The translations under genes were made by a program, and so were the position numbers. Shown here piece after piece: positions 63,714 through 64,000 of a stretch of 64,000 nt of DNA. The stretch lies in assembly GCA_016711345.1 (NCBI GenBank), contig JADJTD010000001.1, positions 1,674,001 to 1,738,000 of the forward strand, in the 5' to 3' direction. Below the pieces are notes generated by a model that saw nothing but the letters and a program-made list of their open reading frames with translations, was not told where the DNA came from and made no database searches. Each line of letters opens with the position of its first letter. The first letter of the stretch is position 1. Source of the stretch: Chloracidobacterium sp. (GTDB lineage: Bacteria; Acidobacteriota; Blastocatellia; Pyrinomonadales; Pyrinomonadaceae).

Positions 63714-64000
63714 TGGCCTGAGACTTCTTTCTGCCTCATGTAGTTATTAAAATGATTAGTGTATTTGCTACCAAACTCAAAGCGGAACACCTCGTTGAAC
63801 TTCAAACGGTAAACCTTTTCCCACTTGCCTGCGGCATCATAACAATTAATGGAAAAGTGTTTATTTTTAACTTCTACGATGGGGCCCACGTATAACGCAC
63901 GGTCACCATCCTTGAAAACTACTTCGACTGCCGGCCAAATATCCCGCTTCATTAACACCAAAGCCAGTTGATTGAATGTCTCACACGCATTAAGCCATTT
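63710..64000 (-). CDS. Unknown protein, 5' end outside window
   Basis: The frame is open from the right edge to the stop at 63710. Codons upstream of the possible starts at 63961 (GTG) and 63952 (ATG) read sensibly (W-L-N-A-C-E-T-F-N-Q-L-A), so the gene likely begins beyond the edge. The visible 96 residues have a beta-rich pattern with I-W-P-A-V-E-V-V-F-K-D-G and L-Y-V-G-P. No family recognised; it is translationally coupled to the aldehyde dehydrogenase. Confidence 0.6.
   Translation of the reverse strand, partial: KWLNACETFNQLALVLMKRDIWPAVEVVFKDGDRALYVGPIVEVKNKHFSINCYDAAGKWEKVYRLKFNEVFRFEFGSKYTNHFNNYMRQKEVSGQ

Overview
The window looks like chromosomal DNA of an Acidobacteriota bacterium, probably class Blastocatellia (Pyrinomonadales-like). 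This is inferred from style, not from a marker gene. The clues are a tandem pair of von Willebrand A proteins of the type known mainly from Acidobacteria, large secreted FG-GAP proteins with Thr/Pro linkers, many short lipoproteins, moderate GC, and normal bacterial housekeeping genes. I see no rRNA or tRNA genes, no CRISPR array, no complete insertion sequence and no prophage.

Layout. 0-9.2 kb: an ECF sigma factor with its membrane anti-sigma factor (cut by the left edge), a VKOR/DsbA oxidative-folding pair, dxs, a Spy-like periplasmic protein, a 971-residue secreted cupredoxin/FG-GAP/dockerin-like/cohesin-like protein, and two small envelope proteins. 9.4-26.6 kb: lepA, a phosphohexomutase, a second cupredoxin-dockerin-like protein, twin VWA proteins, a GlcD-type oxidase divergent from a dicarboxylate symporter, a rhomboid protease, a LarA-like protein, a CDF metal exporter, and FecR, TerC, fRMsr and CrcB genes. 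26.6-38.1 kb: purK and purE separated by two genes, a monomeric isocitrate dehydrogenase whose base use differs from its surroundings, and a run of overlapping plus-strand genes (DUF1015, pdxH, GNAT, a membrane HETGH protein, an SDR, a YycJ-like hydrolase).

38.1-42.9 kb is the classic ffh-rpsP-KH-rimM-trmD-rplS-rnhB operon with a good upstream promoter. Next to it, 42.9-46.6 kb is a small accessory islet: a HigBA-like and an AbrB-Doc toxin-antitoxin pair, short direct repeats, a decayed REP-associated transposase and a long inverted repeat. 46.6-52.9 kb holds an SPFH/zinc-ribbon protein, VanZ and DUF805 proteins, and an ATP synthase operon with only b', b, delta, alpha and gamma. 53-56.3 kb has a lone DNA methyltransferase and two exonuclease III paralogues.

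The most coherent candidate system is at 56.3-60.9 kb. A membrane histidine kinase and an NtrC-type sigma-54 activator are followed by a perfect inverted repeat, a sigma-54 promoter and a three-gene envelope unit: an exported rubrerythrin lipoprotein lacking one rubredoxin cysteine, a DUF2231 membrane protein and an acidic lipoprotein, ending in a terminator. I read this as a two-component-controlled redox or metal defence operon of the cell envelope. The second candidate is the pair of secreted type-1 copper proteins sharing dockerin-like modules, one of which also carries a cohesin-like domain. The right end holds an FMN reductase, a DUF454 protein, an aldehyde dehydrogenase and a gene cut by the window edge.
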